Notes under the pieces: generated by a model
Told to the model about the DNA's origin: nothing
Database searches by the model: none
What the model saw: only the letters and a program-made list of their open reading frames with translations
Assembly: GCA_011052215.1 (NCBI GenBank)
Contig: DRJK01000117.1
Span: forward strand, 1 to 34,281
Direction of reading: 5' to 3'
Length of the DNA: 34,281 nt
DNA from: Gammaproteobacteria bacterium
Lineage (GTDB): Bacteria > Pseudomonadota > Gammaproteobacteria > JAADHQ01
In this document: one piece after another, positions 16,643 through 23,728 of the stretch
Layout: each line of letters begins with the position of its first letter
Position numbering within the stretch: the stretch's first letter is position 1
Made by a program: the position numbers and the translations under genes

Positions 16643-18859
16643 CTAGAACTTGAATGGGCTCATGCCGATCTTTTCGATCGTCGCGGCCATATCGTTGATG
16701 AGTTGAGGTGCGCGTTCGATATCGGTGATCGCGATCTCGTATGTTTCAACACGTTCAGGCTCAAGACTCAGAGACTGCAAGGTGTCATCGACCTTACTCA
16801 TACGATCCTGGGCAATTTCAGAGCCTTTAACAAAGTGGCACTGGTAGTTCTCACCCTTCTGGCAACCCATCAGAATAATACCGTCATAACCACTGTTGAG
16901 CGCATCTGTTACCCAGATCAGGTTGGTAGAACCCAGACAGCGAATCGGGATGATGCGTGCGAAGGCGCTGTATTCCACGCCGTTCATGGCAGCCATGTCG
17001 AGCGCCGGATAGGCATCGTTTTCACAGGCCAGTACCAGGATGCGTGGCTTTTCGTCGAACTCTTCCGGGATGTCAACGTTCTTGATCTGGTTACCGACGG
17101 TATCGATCGAGTAATTATCAAACGAGATAACACGAACCGGGCAGGCACCCATGCAGGTGCCACAACGACGGCAACGGCCCTCGTTGAACTGCGGGTAACG
17201 CTCCTCGTCTTCATCGATGGCGCCGAATGGACATTCCACAGTGCAGCGTTTGCATTGCGTACAACCCTCCTTGCGGAAGCTCGGGTATGAAAGGTCTCCT
17301 GAACGCGGATGGGCGGCGCGACCCAGCTCGGCATTTTCAGCGGCCTGGATCGCCTTCAGTGCGGCACCCGTGGCATCTTCAATTGCCTGGCCGATGTCCA
17401 TCGGACGACGGGTAGGGCCAGCGGTATAGATACCGGTGCGGCGGGTTTCATACGGGAAGCAGATGAAGTGCGAGTCGTTGAATCCGTGACGCAGTTGCGG
17501 CATGTCCTTACCCTGACGATAATCAAGATTGAGGATGGAATCGACGCTGACTTCCCATTTACCGGGGTCGTCCTGTCCGACCACATCGATATCAACACCA
17601 GCATTGGCAACCATGCCGGTAGCCAGCACGACCAGGTCGGCGTCGGTTGATGTGTCTTCATCCAGGATCATGTCCCTGAACTTGACGGTACAACCATTGC
17701 CGTTATCCGTTACCTCGGAAGCGACACCCTTGGTGAAGTTAATGCCCTTGTCCTGACCGCTGCGGTAGAAGTCTTCACCGCCGGCACCCGGGGTGCGCAG
17801 GTCTGTGAACATAACCGTCGTATCAATCGCAGGGTTCTGATCCTTGAAGTACATGGCCTGCTTGATCGAGGTTGTACAGCAATGACCGGAGCAATATGGC
17901 AGGTGGCCTTCTTCGTCACTACGTTGGCCTGCGCACTGGATGAACACGACGCTGTTAATGTCCTTGCCATCCGCTGTTTTGATCACGCCACCATCCGCGG
18001 CCGCAGCCAGGGCTTCCAGTTCCATTTGTGTAACGACATTTTTGCCCTTGCCATAACCGAGGTGAGGCAATTGATTTGCATCGTATTCGGTGAAGCCGGA
18101 GGTCTGGATGATTGCACCAAAGTTTTCAGTTGCAGTGGCACCGGACTCGGTGGTGATATCGGCTGAGAAACGACCGGGGGCGCCACTGGTTTTGGTGACG
18201 GTGCTGTTCAGGTGTACGGTGATCTTGCTGTCCGCATCGACGGCTGCGATCAGCGCAGCAACGCCGCTGTCTTCAGGGTCCTTGAACGGCGAGCTTTCCG
18301 GGACACGCCTGTACAGGTTTGCAGCAGACCCGCCAAGTGCACCGGTCTTTTCAACAATGGTAGCCTCGTAACCGGCCCTGGCCGCTTCAATAGCCGCCGT
18401 CATGCCGGAGATACCACCACCAACGATCAGCAGGTTCTTTCTGCCTTCAGACTGACCGCTTGGAGTTGGCGGTGTCATCACGCTGACTTCATGTACCGCC
18501 ATACGTGTATAGTCTTCAGCCATTTCCTGCGTGGTTTCAGATGCCTCGTCTGTATCCGGGCGAACCCAGATGACACCTTCACGAACATTGCCACGTGAGA
18601 TGGCGACGTTTTCGAAACTAAACGCCTCTGTCTTGGCCCGCCGGGAACAGGCGACAATCGCAATATGATTGACGCCATCGTTGTCGATGTCATCCTGAAT
18701 CATTTTTACGCCTTCGGCACTACACAGGAAGTCATGTTCTTTTGTGACTTGCGATTTACATTCACGCGTTGCAATGGTGGCCATACCAGCCGTATTGACC
18801 CGATCGCCAATGCCGCAGCCTTTACAGATATAGGTTCCAACTTTCTTTTCTTCTGCCAC
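16643..18859 (-). CDS. qmoB: Quinone-interacting oxidoreductase subunit B, QmoB-like (HdrA family)
   Basis: QmoB is an HdrA-like flavoprotein of the complex that exchanges electrons with APS reductase. I start it at the GTG at 18859 (738 aa), preceded by GGAGG; the ORF track used a TTG inside the end of qmoA. The order is an N-terminal Cys-containing domain (CKGCGIG), an FAD-binding Rossmann motif LIVGGGISGM (about 143-153), the HdrA motif YCSGHCC and two ferredoxin clusters (CTQCKRCTVEC, CRRCGTCMGAC). A C-terminal MvhD/FlpD-type domain (about 635-738, with IRCLGS and GCQKGENYQCHF) follows. The fusion to an MvhD domain separates QmoB from QmoA. Confidence 0.88.
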   Translation of the reverse strand: MAEEKKVGTYICKGCGIGDRVNTAGMATIATRECKSQVTKEHDFLCSAEGVKMIQDDIDNDGVNHIAIVACSRRAKTEAFSFENVAISRGNVREGVIWVRPDTDEASETTQEMAEDYTRMAVHEVSVMTPPTPSGQSEGRKNLLIVGGGISGMTAAIEAARAGYEATIVEKTGALGGSAANLYRRVPESSPFKDPEDSGVAALIAAVDADSKITVHLNSTVTKTSGAPGRFSADITTESGATATENFGAIIQTSGFTEYDANQLPHLGYGKGKNVVTQMELEALAAAADGGVIKTADGKDINSVVFIQCAGQRSDEEGHLPYCSGHCCTTSIKQAMYFKDQNPAIDTTVMFTDLRTPGAGGEDFYRSGQDKGINFTKGVASEVTDNGNGCTVKFRDMILDEDTSTDADLVVLATGMVANAGVDIDVVGQDDPGKWEVSVDSILNLDYRQGKDMPQLRHGFNDSHFICFPYETRRTGIYTAGPTRRPMDIGQAIEDATGAALKAIQAAENAELGRAAHPRSGDLSYPSFRKEGCTQCKRCTVECPFGAIDEDEERYPQFNEGRCRRCGTCMGACPVRVISFDNYSIDTVGNQIKNVDIPEEFDEKPRILVLACENDAYPALDMAAMNGVEYSAFARIIPIRCLGSTNLIWVTDALNSGYDGIILMGCQKGENYQCHFVKGSEIAQDRMSKVDDTLQSLSLEPERVETYEIAITDIERAPQLINDMAATIEKIGMSPFKF

Positions 18860-18863
18860 GGCC

Positions 18864-20150
18864 TTAACCCTCCGATCCGGCAACGTTGTTCACTACCTGG
18901 ATTGCTCTCAGGGCGCTAGCCGTTGCGTTTTGTACAGCCCGGTTAACATCCAGGGCATCAGATGAACAGCCGGCGGCAAAGATTGCGCCGTTGGACTCGT
19001 CCGCTTCAATGAAACCTTCTTCATTAAATTTCACATCAACCGGGAAGGCATCTGCAGGAACACTGGGTTCCATACCGATGGCCAGTACCACCAGGTCATG
19101 CTCGTTGGCATAGCGGTGATAACCTTCGGTATCCACGCCGTGCAATACAGGGTTGCCGTTCTCCTTGTTTTCGACAACGGAGGCCACCTTGGACTTGGTG
19201 AAGGTGACATTTGGTAATTCTTTAACCTTGCGGTAGAAGTCATCGATGCGGTCGATGGCACGGATATCAATGTAATAAATAGTTGCCTGGCCTTCCTCGC
19301 CATATTTTTCATTTACATAATTGGCGTGTTTCAGGCTGGCCATGCAGCAAATTCTTGAACAGTGCTTGAGGTGGTTTATATCGCGTGAACCGGCACACTG
19401 GATCATGGCGACATTTTTTGCCTCGGCACCATCAGATGGGCGCAGGATCTTGCCACCGGTCGGACCATGCGGGTCACACAGGCGTTCAAATTCAACACTG
19501 GTGATCACATTGTCGATGCGGTCATAGCCGTAAGCCTGAATCTTGTTGGCGTCGTAGGGCTGCCATCCGGTTGCCCAGATAATCGCACCAACGGTGATGT
19601 CGATTTCTTCTTCCTGCATATCCAGGTCAATCGCATCGTATTTACAGGCCTCCCTGGCCTTGCTGGCATCGTCCGTACCGATAATGGCAGGGTCGAGAAC
19701 GTATCGTTGCGGGTAGGCCATCGCGTGTTGCAGGTAGGCACCCTTGCGTTTACCAAGGCCATAGTTGAAATCATCATCAAATTCAGTTTCAACGACCTTG
19801 CCACATTCACCGCAGGCCGTGCAGTTTTCGGTGATATAACGCGGGCTCACCTTGACCTTGACGCTGTAGTTGCCGGCATCACCACTGATGGATGCCACCT
19901 CGGACATGGTTATGATGCGCAGGTTCTTGTTGCCCTTGATGCGACGATTATTAATCTCCAGGCCACAGGTTGGGTGACACAGTTTGGGGAAATAGCGATA
20001 AAGCTGGCTGACACGGCCGCCCAGTGCTGGCGATTTTTCCAGCAGGATAACCTGCTTGCCGCATTCTGCAGCCTCAAGTGCTGCGGTCATACCGCTGATC
20101 CCGCCACCGACGACCAGAATAGTCTGGTTGGTTGCGATTACATCCGACAT
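18864..20150 (-). CDS. qmoA: Quinone-interacting oxidoreductase subunit A, QmoA-like (HdrA family)
   Basis: QmoA is the shorter HdrA-like FAD/Fe-S subunit of the Qmo complex. I start it at the ATG at 20150 (MSDVIATNQTILVVG), with GGAGG seven bases upstream, giving 428 aa; the ORF-track start is 20 codons too early. The FAD motif VVGGGISGMTAALEAA lies near residue 15. A CTACGEC cluster motif lacks the usual fourth Cys nearby, and a later REACKYDAIDL may supply it. The HdrA motif HCSRICC follows. It is the first gene of the operon. aprBA, the usual upstream neighbour in several sulfur oxidisers and sulfate reducers, is absent; cbbQ lies divergently instead. Confidence 0.88.
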   Translation of the reverse strand: MSDVIATNQTILVVGGGISGMTAALEAAECGKQVILLEKSPALGGRVSQLYRYFPKLCHPTCGLEINNRRIKGNKNLRIITMSEVASISGDAGNYSVKVKVSPRYITENCTACGECGKVVETEFDDDFNYGLGKRKGAYLQHAMAYPQRYVLDPAIIGTDDASKAREACKYDAIDLDMQEEEIDITVGAIIWATGWQPYDANKIQAYGYDRIDNVITSVEFERLCDPHGPTGGKILRPSDGAEAKNVAMIQCAGSRDINHLKHCSRICCMASLKHANYVNEKYGEEGQATIYYIDIRAIDRIDDFYRKVKELPNVTFTKSKVASVVENKENGNPVLHGVDTEGYHRYANEHDLVVLAIGMEPSVPADAFPVDVKFNEEGFIEADESNGAIFAAGCSSDALDVNRAVQNATASALRAIQVVNNVAGSEG

Positions 20151-20334
20151 TGATTTTCCTCCGCCCGGAATGTTTAAAAGAATTCTTTGTTGCGGGCATA
20201 TTTCCCGCATTGCAGGGACCCGATTTTTGAGCGTTAAGGGTACTCTTACTTGTGTCGATCGGCCAGTAATAAGTCGGTCCTGAACAATTGAAATTACAAA
20301 TGAGCAAATAGATTATCTATATACCTTAATATGA
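20151..20334. other. Divergent promoter region of qmoA and cbbQ (left part)
   Basis: The region contains the strong qmoA ribosome-binding site GGAGGAAAATCA and AT-rich DNA that probably holds the qmo promoter. I cannot place promoter boxes reliably. Confidence 0.4.
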
Positions 20335-20475
20335 CAGGGACTAGGTACGGAAAGTAACAGGAACTAGGGACTAGGTACGAGGGACTAGGAAAAGCAAAAA
20401 CCAGCTGGCTTGTATCTGGGTAGTACAATCATATCCCCAGTACCCAGTCCCTAGTTCCTGTTGTTTCCTGTTACC
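20335..20475. repeat. Palindromic CTAGGGACTAG repeat, copy A
   Basis: An imperfect inverted repeat: GTAACAGGAACTAGGGACTA on the left pairs with CAGTCCCTAGTTCCTGTT on the right. Short internal motifs (GGGACTAGG) recur several times. The core AAAACCAG...CTGGGTAGTACA...CCCTAG recurs at 26720-26801. It sits directly upstream of cbbQ. No ORF is present. Confidence 0.75.
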
Positions 20476-20510
20476 ATCCGTTCCTGGGTATCATACGGAG
20501 TGTCGGCAAA

Positions 20511-21323
20511 GTGGAAGCAAAAGTCTTAAAACCTGAAGAATATTATATAGAATCAGAGCCTTACTATGAGCCCGTGGCCAACGAAATCGGGATTTTCGAG
20601 GCCGCCTACAACAATCAGTTGCCGATTTTGCTGAAAGGCCCCACTGGTTGTGGCAAAACCCGCTTTATGGAGCACATGGCCTGGCGGCTCAAACGTCCAA
20701 TGATCACGGTTTCCTGCCACGATGACCTGACGGCCTCCGATCTGGTAGGCCGCTTTCTGATCAGCAAGGGCGAAACAGTCTGGGTCGACGGCCCGTTGGC
20801 CCGGGCCGTGAGAAGTGGCGGGATATGTTACCTTGACGAGATTGTTGAGGCGCGTAAGGACACCACCGTGGTCATTCACCCGCTTGCCGATGACCGTCGC
20901 GTTTTACCCATTGAAAAACTGGGAGAATTACTCGAAGCGACGCCCGAATTCTGTCTGGCTATCTCCTATAATCCGGGTTACCAGAGTGTATTGAAAGATC
21001 TGAAGCAGAGTACGCGTCAACGTTTTGTCGCCCTGGAGTTCAATTACCCGGACGCGATCCTCGAGAAAAAAATCCTGATCAATGAATCGGGTATCGATGA
21101 GGATGCAGCAGATAAGCTGGTCAGGTTTGCACACATGACCCGCAACCTGAAAGGCAGTGGGCTGGAAGAAGGCGCCAGTACACGTTTACTGGTGCACGCC
21201 GGAAAGCTGATGGTCTCTGGCGTAAAACCGGTTCCCGCATGTCAAAGTGCAGTTGCCCAGGCCCTGACAGACGATGCAGAGATGCTGCTGGCGGTCACAG
21301 AATTGAGTGCATCGTTGTTTTGA
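20511..21323 (+). CDS. cbbQ: CbbQ/NorQ-type MoxR AAA+ ATPase
   Basis: CbbQ is the hexameric AAA+ motor that, with the VWA adaptor CbbO, activates inhibited RuBisCO; the close relative NorQ/NirQ activates nitric oxide reductase. The 270-aa protein has Walker A GPTGCGKT (43-50), the family motif [12 protein letters not shown], Walker B ICYLDEI (105-111) and the C-terminal [13 protein letters not shown] segment. The start is a GTG with CGGAGTG upstream. Whole-sequence resemblance is to CbbQ. RuBisCO genes are not in the window, so its partner cannot be confirmed from context. Confidence 0.88.
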   Translation: MEAKVLKPEEYYIESEPYYEPVANEIGIFEAAYNNQLPILLKGPTGCGKTRFMEHMAWRLKRPMITVSCHDDLTASDLVGRFLISKGETVWVDGPLARAVRSGGICYLDEIVEARKDTTVVIHPLADDRRVLPIEKLGELLEATPEFCLAISYNPGYQSVLKDLKQSTRQRFVALEFNYPDAILEKKILINESGIDEDAADKLVRFAHMTRNLKGSGLEEGASTRLLVHAGKLMVSGVKPVPACQSAVAQALTDDAEMLLAVTELSASLF

Positions 21324-21400
21324 TGCAGACGGGGGTTATGATCGTACCATTCAGATACAAGCCAACTGTTTTTTGTTTTTCCTGGTTTCTCATACCCCGC

Positions 21401-21417
21401 ACCTGAATATATTATGA
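21401..21417 (+). repeat. Left part of the duplicated cbbO start region
   Basis: The 17 bases ACCTGAATATATTATGA match 23716-23732 exactly. The last nine, ATATTATGA, are repeated at 21655-21663 on the far side of repeat copy 4, as expected for a 9-bp target duplication. The ATG inside is the old cbbO start codon. Confidence 0.85.
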
Positions 21418-21654
21418 TACTGCTGTCCCGTTAACCTGTAACAAATATAGTTGAAACGTAAACGGCAAGTCGGTTTTGAGTTAAACAGAGCATTCCGGAC
21501 ATGAAACCGGCAAGCCTGATCAAGACACGCAAAAGATGCCATCCATGGCTGCTCGACAGCCGCATCCCTGCGGCAGACGGTCTTTATTTGGCTATACCGA
21601 TTCCACGTCCTCACATTGATGCACGCTTAATAAATTAACGGGACATTAGCAGGG
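21418..21654 (+). mobile_element. MITE-like repeat, copy 4
   Basis: A 237-bp copy in plus orientation. The left end TACTGCTGTCCCGTTAAC pairs with the right end TTAACGGGACATTAGCAGGG. It is flanked by perfect 9-bp duplications ATATTATGA (21409-21417 and 21655-21663). It is the most diverged copy: the inner stem is degraded (for example TCTTTATTTGGC) and the central loop reads GCTGCTCGACAGCCGC. ORF 21390-21614 is an artefact. Confidence 0.88.
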
Positions 21655-21725
21655 ATATTATGAGTAAATCTATAATTGTCAAAACGCCTTGTCATGGGTA
21701 TGAACTTGTCGATTTTGGACAGTGA
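21655..21725 (+). pseudogene. Remnant of the cbbO fusion gene start
   Basis: 68 bases (21655-21722) match 23724-23791 with a single mismatch. They encode MSKSIIVKTPCHGYELVDFG and one more Gln before a TGA stop, so only a 21-aa stub remains. It shows where the gene began before the foreign DNA entered. Confidence 0.9.
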
Positions 21726-22010
21726 ACGTGTGTCGCAATCCATAGATGAGGCTTTGTTTTTCTTGCTATAAAAATCCCACAAATTATTGACTTTCACTTT
21801 TCTCACAAAAGAACTAAATGCACGAAACCTCTCCTTTTCAATTAAAATAAGAGCCTGCGATAAGTCTAGACCCAACAGATCTTCATTAAATTTCTTATAT
21901 TGCCGGGTTACATAGCTGTTTATTTCAATTTCAGCCGCAGGGACTATAGGAGCGAGAATCATTACGGTAATAATCAACACTACTTTTAAGTAATTATCTG
22001 CCATCATCAT
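21723..22010 (-). pseudogene. Truncated exported protein, cassette-borne
   Basis: The reading frame starts at 22010, directly after an attC-like site, with AGGAT before the ATG cluster. It has a signal peptide (VVLIITVMILAPIVPA) and an unrecognised charged domain. At about 21722 it runs into the antisense strand of the cbbO remnant, so the last 32 codons of the ORF-track protein (27 aa near the cbbO stub and a few from the repeat) are not native. The gene has lost its 3' end at the insertion boundary. Function unknown. Confidence 0.65.
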
Positions 22011-22017
22011 TTATCCT

Positions 22018-22083
22018 GCATAACGCTGCCTATGAGACGCGGCCGACGAAGGAGGCCGTCGCTGCCCGACGGGGTTGTTAGAG
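22018..22083 (-). other. attC-like integron recombination site
   Basis: Read on the minus strand, this 66-base site begins CTCTAAC and ends GTTATGC. Each matches the integron core consensus (RYYYAAC, GTTRRRY) at 6 of 7 positions. The inside folds, with GACGCGGCC pairing to GGCCGTC and leaving one bulged C, as attC hairpins do. The toxin stop codon lies inside the left core site and the next gene starts about 10 bases after the right one, which is typical cassette spacing. No integrase gene is in the window. Confidence 0.5.
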
Positions 22084-22347
22084 GGCGCCACGATATATAT
22101 CTTTTCTATGCCCCACCTTCACCACAACGACAATAAGTTCTTTATCATCGATACTGTAGACAATTCGGTAAGGTCCTTGACGTATGCGATACTTATTGTG
22201 ACCGGATAACTTCTTCGAACCTGGTGGGCGGGGATCTGCAGCCAATTGGCCAATTCGACGCATTATGCGTTGCCGTTCTTTCTTTTGCGGTATAGCTTCA
22301 ATTTCTTTTACCGCGGAACGCTTGATTGAAACCCTATATTTTTCCAC
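22078..22347 (-). CDS. relE: RelE/ParE-family toxin
   Basis: The 89-aa protein has the compact RelE fold signature: an N-terminal VSIKRSAVKEI strand-helix, the central LAADPRPPGSKKLSG loop and the C-terminal RIRQGPYRIVYSIDD...VGHRKDIYR motif. RelE toxins cleave mRNA on the ribosome and ParE toxins block gyrase; the RHRKD-like ending favours RelE. The start overlaps the antitoxin gene by 14 bases. It lies on an apparent integron cassette, where such pairs commonly stabilise arrays. Confidence 0.92.
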   Translation of the reverse strand: MEKYRVSIKRSAVKEIEAIPQKKERQRIMRRIGQLAADPRPPGSKKLSGHNKYRIRQGPYRIVYSIDDKELIVVVVKVGHRKDIYRGAL

Positions 22348-22567
22348 GCCGTTTTAGATCTTTTACAACGTTTTCATACGGCAGGCTTGGCTCGTTCACT
22401 CTGTCTTCAAAGGCAGCAAGATCCTCGGCATCTTCAGCAAGGCTTAATTGCACAGCCTCATTGACCAAATCCGATATAGACCGCTCAGTCTCTGCTGCTT
22501 TGACCCGAAGAGCGCGGTGGAGCGCCGGGTCAAAATATACGGTTGCTCGCTTGGGATTACTGTCCAT
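22334..22567 (-). CDS. Ribbon-helix-helix antitoxin
   Basis: The 77-aa protein starts with a ribbon-helix-helix DNA-binding domain (KRATVYFDPALHRALRVKA and SISDLVNEAVQLSL) and ends with an acidic then basic tail that would bind the toxin. It would repress its own operon through the palindrome that overlaps its start codon. It overlaps the toxin gene. Confidence 0.88.
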   Translation of the reverse strand: MDSNPKRATVYFDPALHRALRVKAAETERSISDLVNEAVQLSLAEDAEDLAAFEDRVNEPSLPYENVVKDLKRRGKI

Positions 22568-22595
22568 AGTGATATAGATAGCACTATATCACTAT
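22566..22595. promoter_or_regulatory. Operator palindrome of the toxin-antitoxin operon
   Basis: ATAGTGATATAG and CTATATCACTAT form a perfect 12-bp inverted repeat with a 6-base spacer. It overlaps the antitoxin start codon, where ribbon-helix-helix antitoxins usually bind. Confidence 0.75.
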
Positions 22596-22678
22596 AACGT
22601 CAAGACGTCATATCAACGTTTTAATAAGTGGTGCGCGGTAGCGCGTCCGAAAGAGCGATAGCGAATGGCTTGATTTTC

Positions 22679-23176
22679 TTATATTTTTTTCGGCAATTCA
22701 TCTCGTGCTATTTCAATTAATTTTGGAAGATATTTATTTACAATATCTCCTATTTCATTTGCTTGAATAAAACACCATTCGCTTCGTTCTTGCTCTGTAT
22801 CGGATTCACCGAGGCTTTGTTCATGAATTTTGTAAATTGACTGTACAATTAGTTTATTAGCTTCTTTTGTAATATCGTAGAACTCTTGAGAAAATATTAT
22901 TCCGCCAGTTTCTGAATATCTAGAAATCTCTCTAAGAGCTATTTCATATTTTGCCTCAATTGCACTCGATGGTTCGCAGCAATGTTCTGCCCGGACTTGC
23001 TCTGCCCAATGAAGCAACTCTTCAAAAGCTTCAACAATATTTTTATACGTATTACGTCTTTCGTTCCAGAATTTCTCTTTCTTGAATTTATTCAGAGCAA
23101 ACAATGATCCAAAATAGGCAGATAGAAAACCAATAATGATTACCGAAATAAATTTTCCAATTTCAGAGTAGTCCAA
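22679..23176 (-). CDS. Membrane-anchored helical hypothetical protein
   Basis: The 165-aa protein has one N-terminal membrane helix (about 9-29) and a long helical cytoplasmic region with many charged residues (FKKEKFWNERRNTYKNIVEAFEELLHW). Proteins of this layout are common in integron cassettes and other accessory DNA. The sequence is clearly AT-richer than the neighbouring core genes. I do not recognise a function. It lies upstream of the toxin-antitoxin pair on the same strand, but I find no convincing attC after it. Confidence 0.65.
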   Translation of the reverse strand: MDYSEIGKFISVIIIGFLSAYFGSLFALNKFKKEKFWNERRNTYKNIVEAFEELLHWAEQVRAEHCCEPSSAIEAKYEIALREISRYSETGGIIFSQEFYDITKEANKLIVQSIYKIHEQSLGESDTEQERSEWCFIQANEIGDIVNKYLPKLIEIARDELPKKI

Positions 23177-23490
23177 TATTATTTACCTAAATATATACAG
23201 TAAGTGTCCCTGACATGTGCATATGTATAACACGGGACTTTCACAGGTATTGCACATTTACTATGTTACGGTTTTTTTATAAACCCGATTTATGCATACT
23301 TTCTGAAGTTACATAAACATTTATGAAATCAATATTATATCGGTTTTGAAGTGATTTGGGACATGCGTCAGGTGTGGATAAATCTGGCGCAGCTGCTGTA
23401 ATATGATTGCGTTGTGCCGTATATTATTTTTGGCCTGACATTTCGTTTGCTTAAGCTGCCCACGGCAATTTGCAGGGGGAGTTGAATGAT
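23177..23490. other. AT-rich accessory DNA without a clear gene
   Basis: Only short broken frames are seen. The ORF-track entry 23321-23614 (minus, 97 aa) has no domain, no good start and an odd composition, and I do not accept it. The region looks like decayed mobile DNA. Confidence 0.5.
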
Positions 23491-23502
23491 ATATTGTTAT
23501 TA

Positions 23503-23622
23503 GTATACGCATAGTTTTAAAAAGTATACTGTTCCAGTGGGTCGGGATGAACAAGTGATACGTGAATATATCAGACACCAGGAATATGAAGATTGCCGAA
23601 CGGGTCGATTGCAATTGATGTA
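23503..23622 (+). pseudogene. Possible C-terminal fragment of an IS200/REP-type (Y1) transposase
   Basis: A plus-strand frame ending at the TAA near 23622 reads GRDEQVIREYIRHQEYED followed by a short tail. That resembles the C-terminal end of Y1-type transposases (REYIRxQE-like). Nothing upstream continues the domain and a stop closes the frame at 23503, so at most it is a relic. The call rests on a short motif. Confidence 0.3.
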
Positions 23623-23679
23623 ACTACCCCCTCCGGGTACGGCTCCGTAAAAGGCTGCTTCGAGCGGTCACAAATTAAA

Positions 23680-23702
23680 ATCCCTGGTTTTGCCAGGGGA
23701 TA
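23680..23702 (+). other. Hairpin just upstream of the intact cbbO start
   Basis: ATCCCTGG-TTTT-CCAGGGGAT-like arms (TCCCTGG with CCAGGGGA) form a stem about 27 bases before the ATG. It may be the remains of a terminator from the inserted DNA or may affect translation; it has no clean T tract. Confidence 0.5.
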
Positions 23703-23728
23703 TTTACTATCTGGTACCTGAATATATT

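Noticed and set aside
19467-20153. 228-aa plus-strand ORF
   Set aside because: It is antisense to qmoA and has no family resemblance.
22596-22678. Second attC site after the 22679-23176 gene
   Set aside because: Hairpins are present, but the RYYYAAC and GTTRRRY ends cannot be placed convincingly.
23321-23614. 97-aa minus-strand ORF
   Set aside because: No ribosome-binding site, domain or plausible composition, and it overlaps the possible transposase relic.
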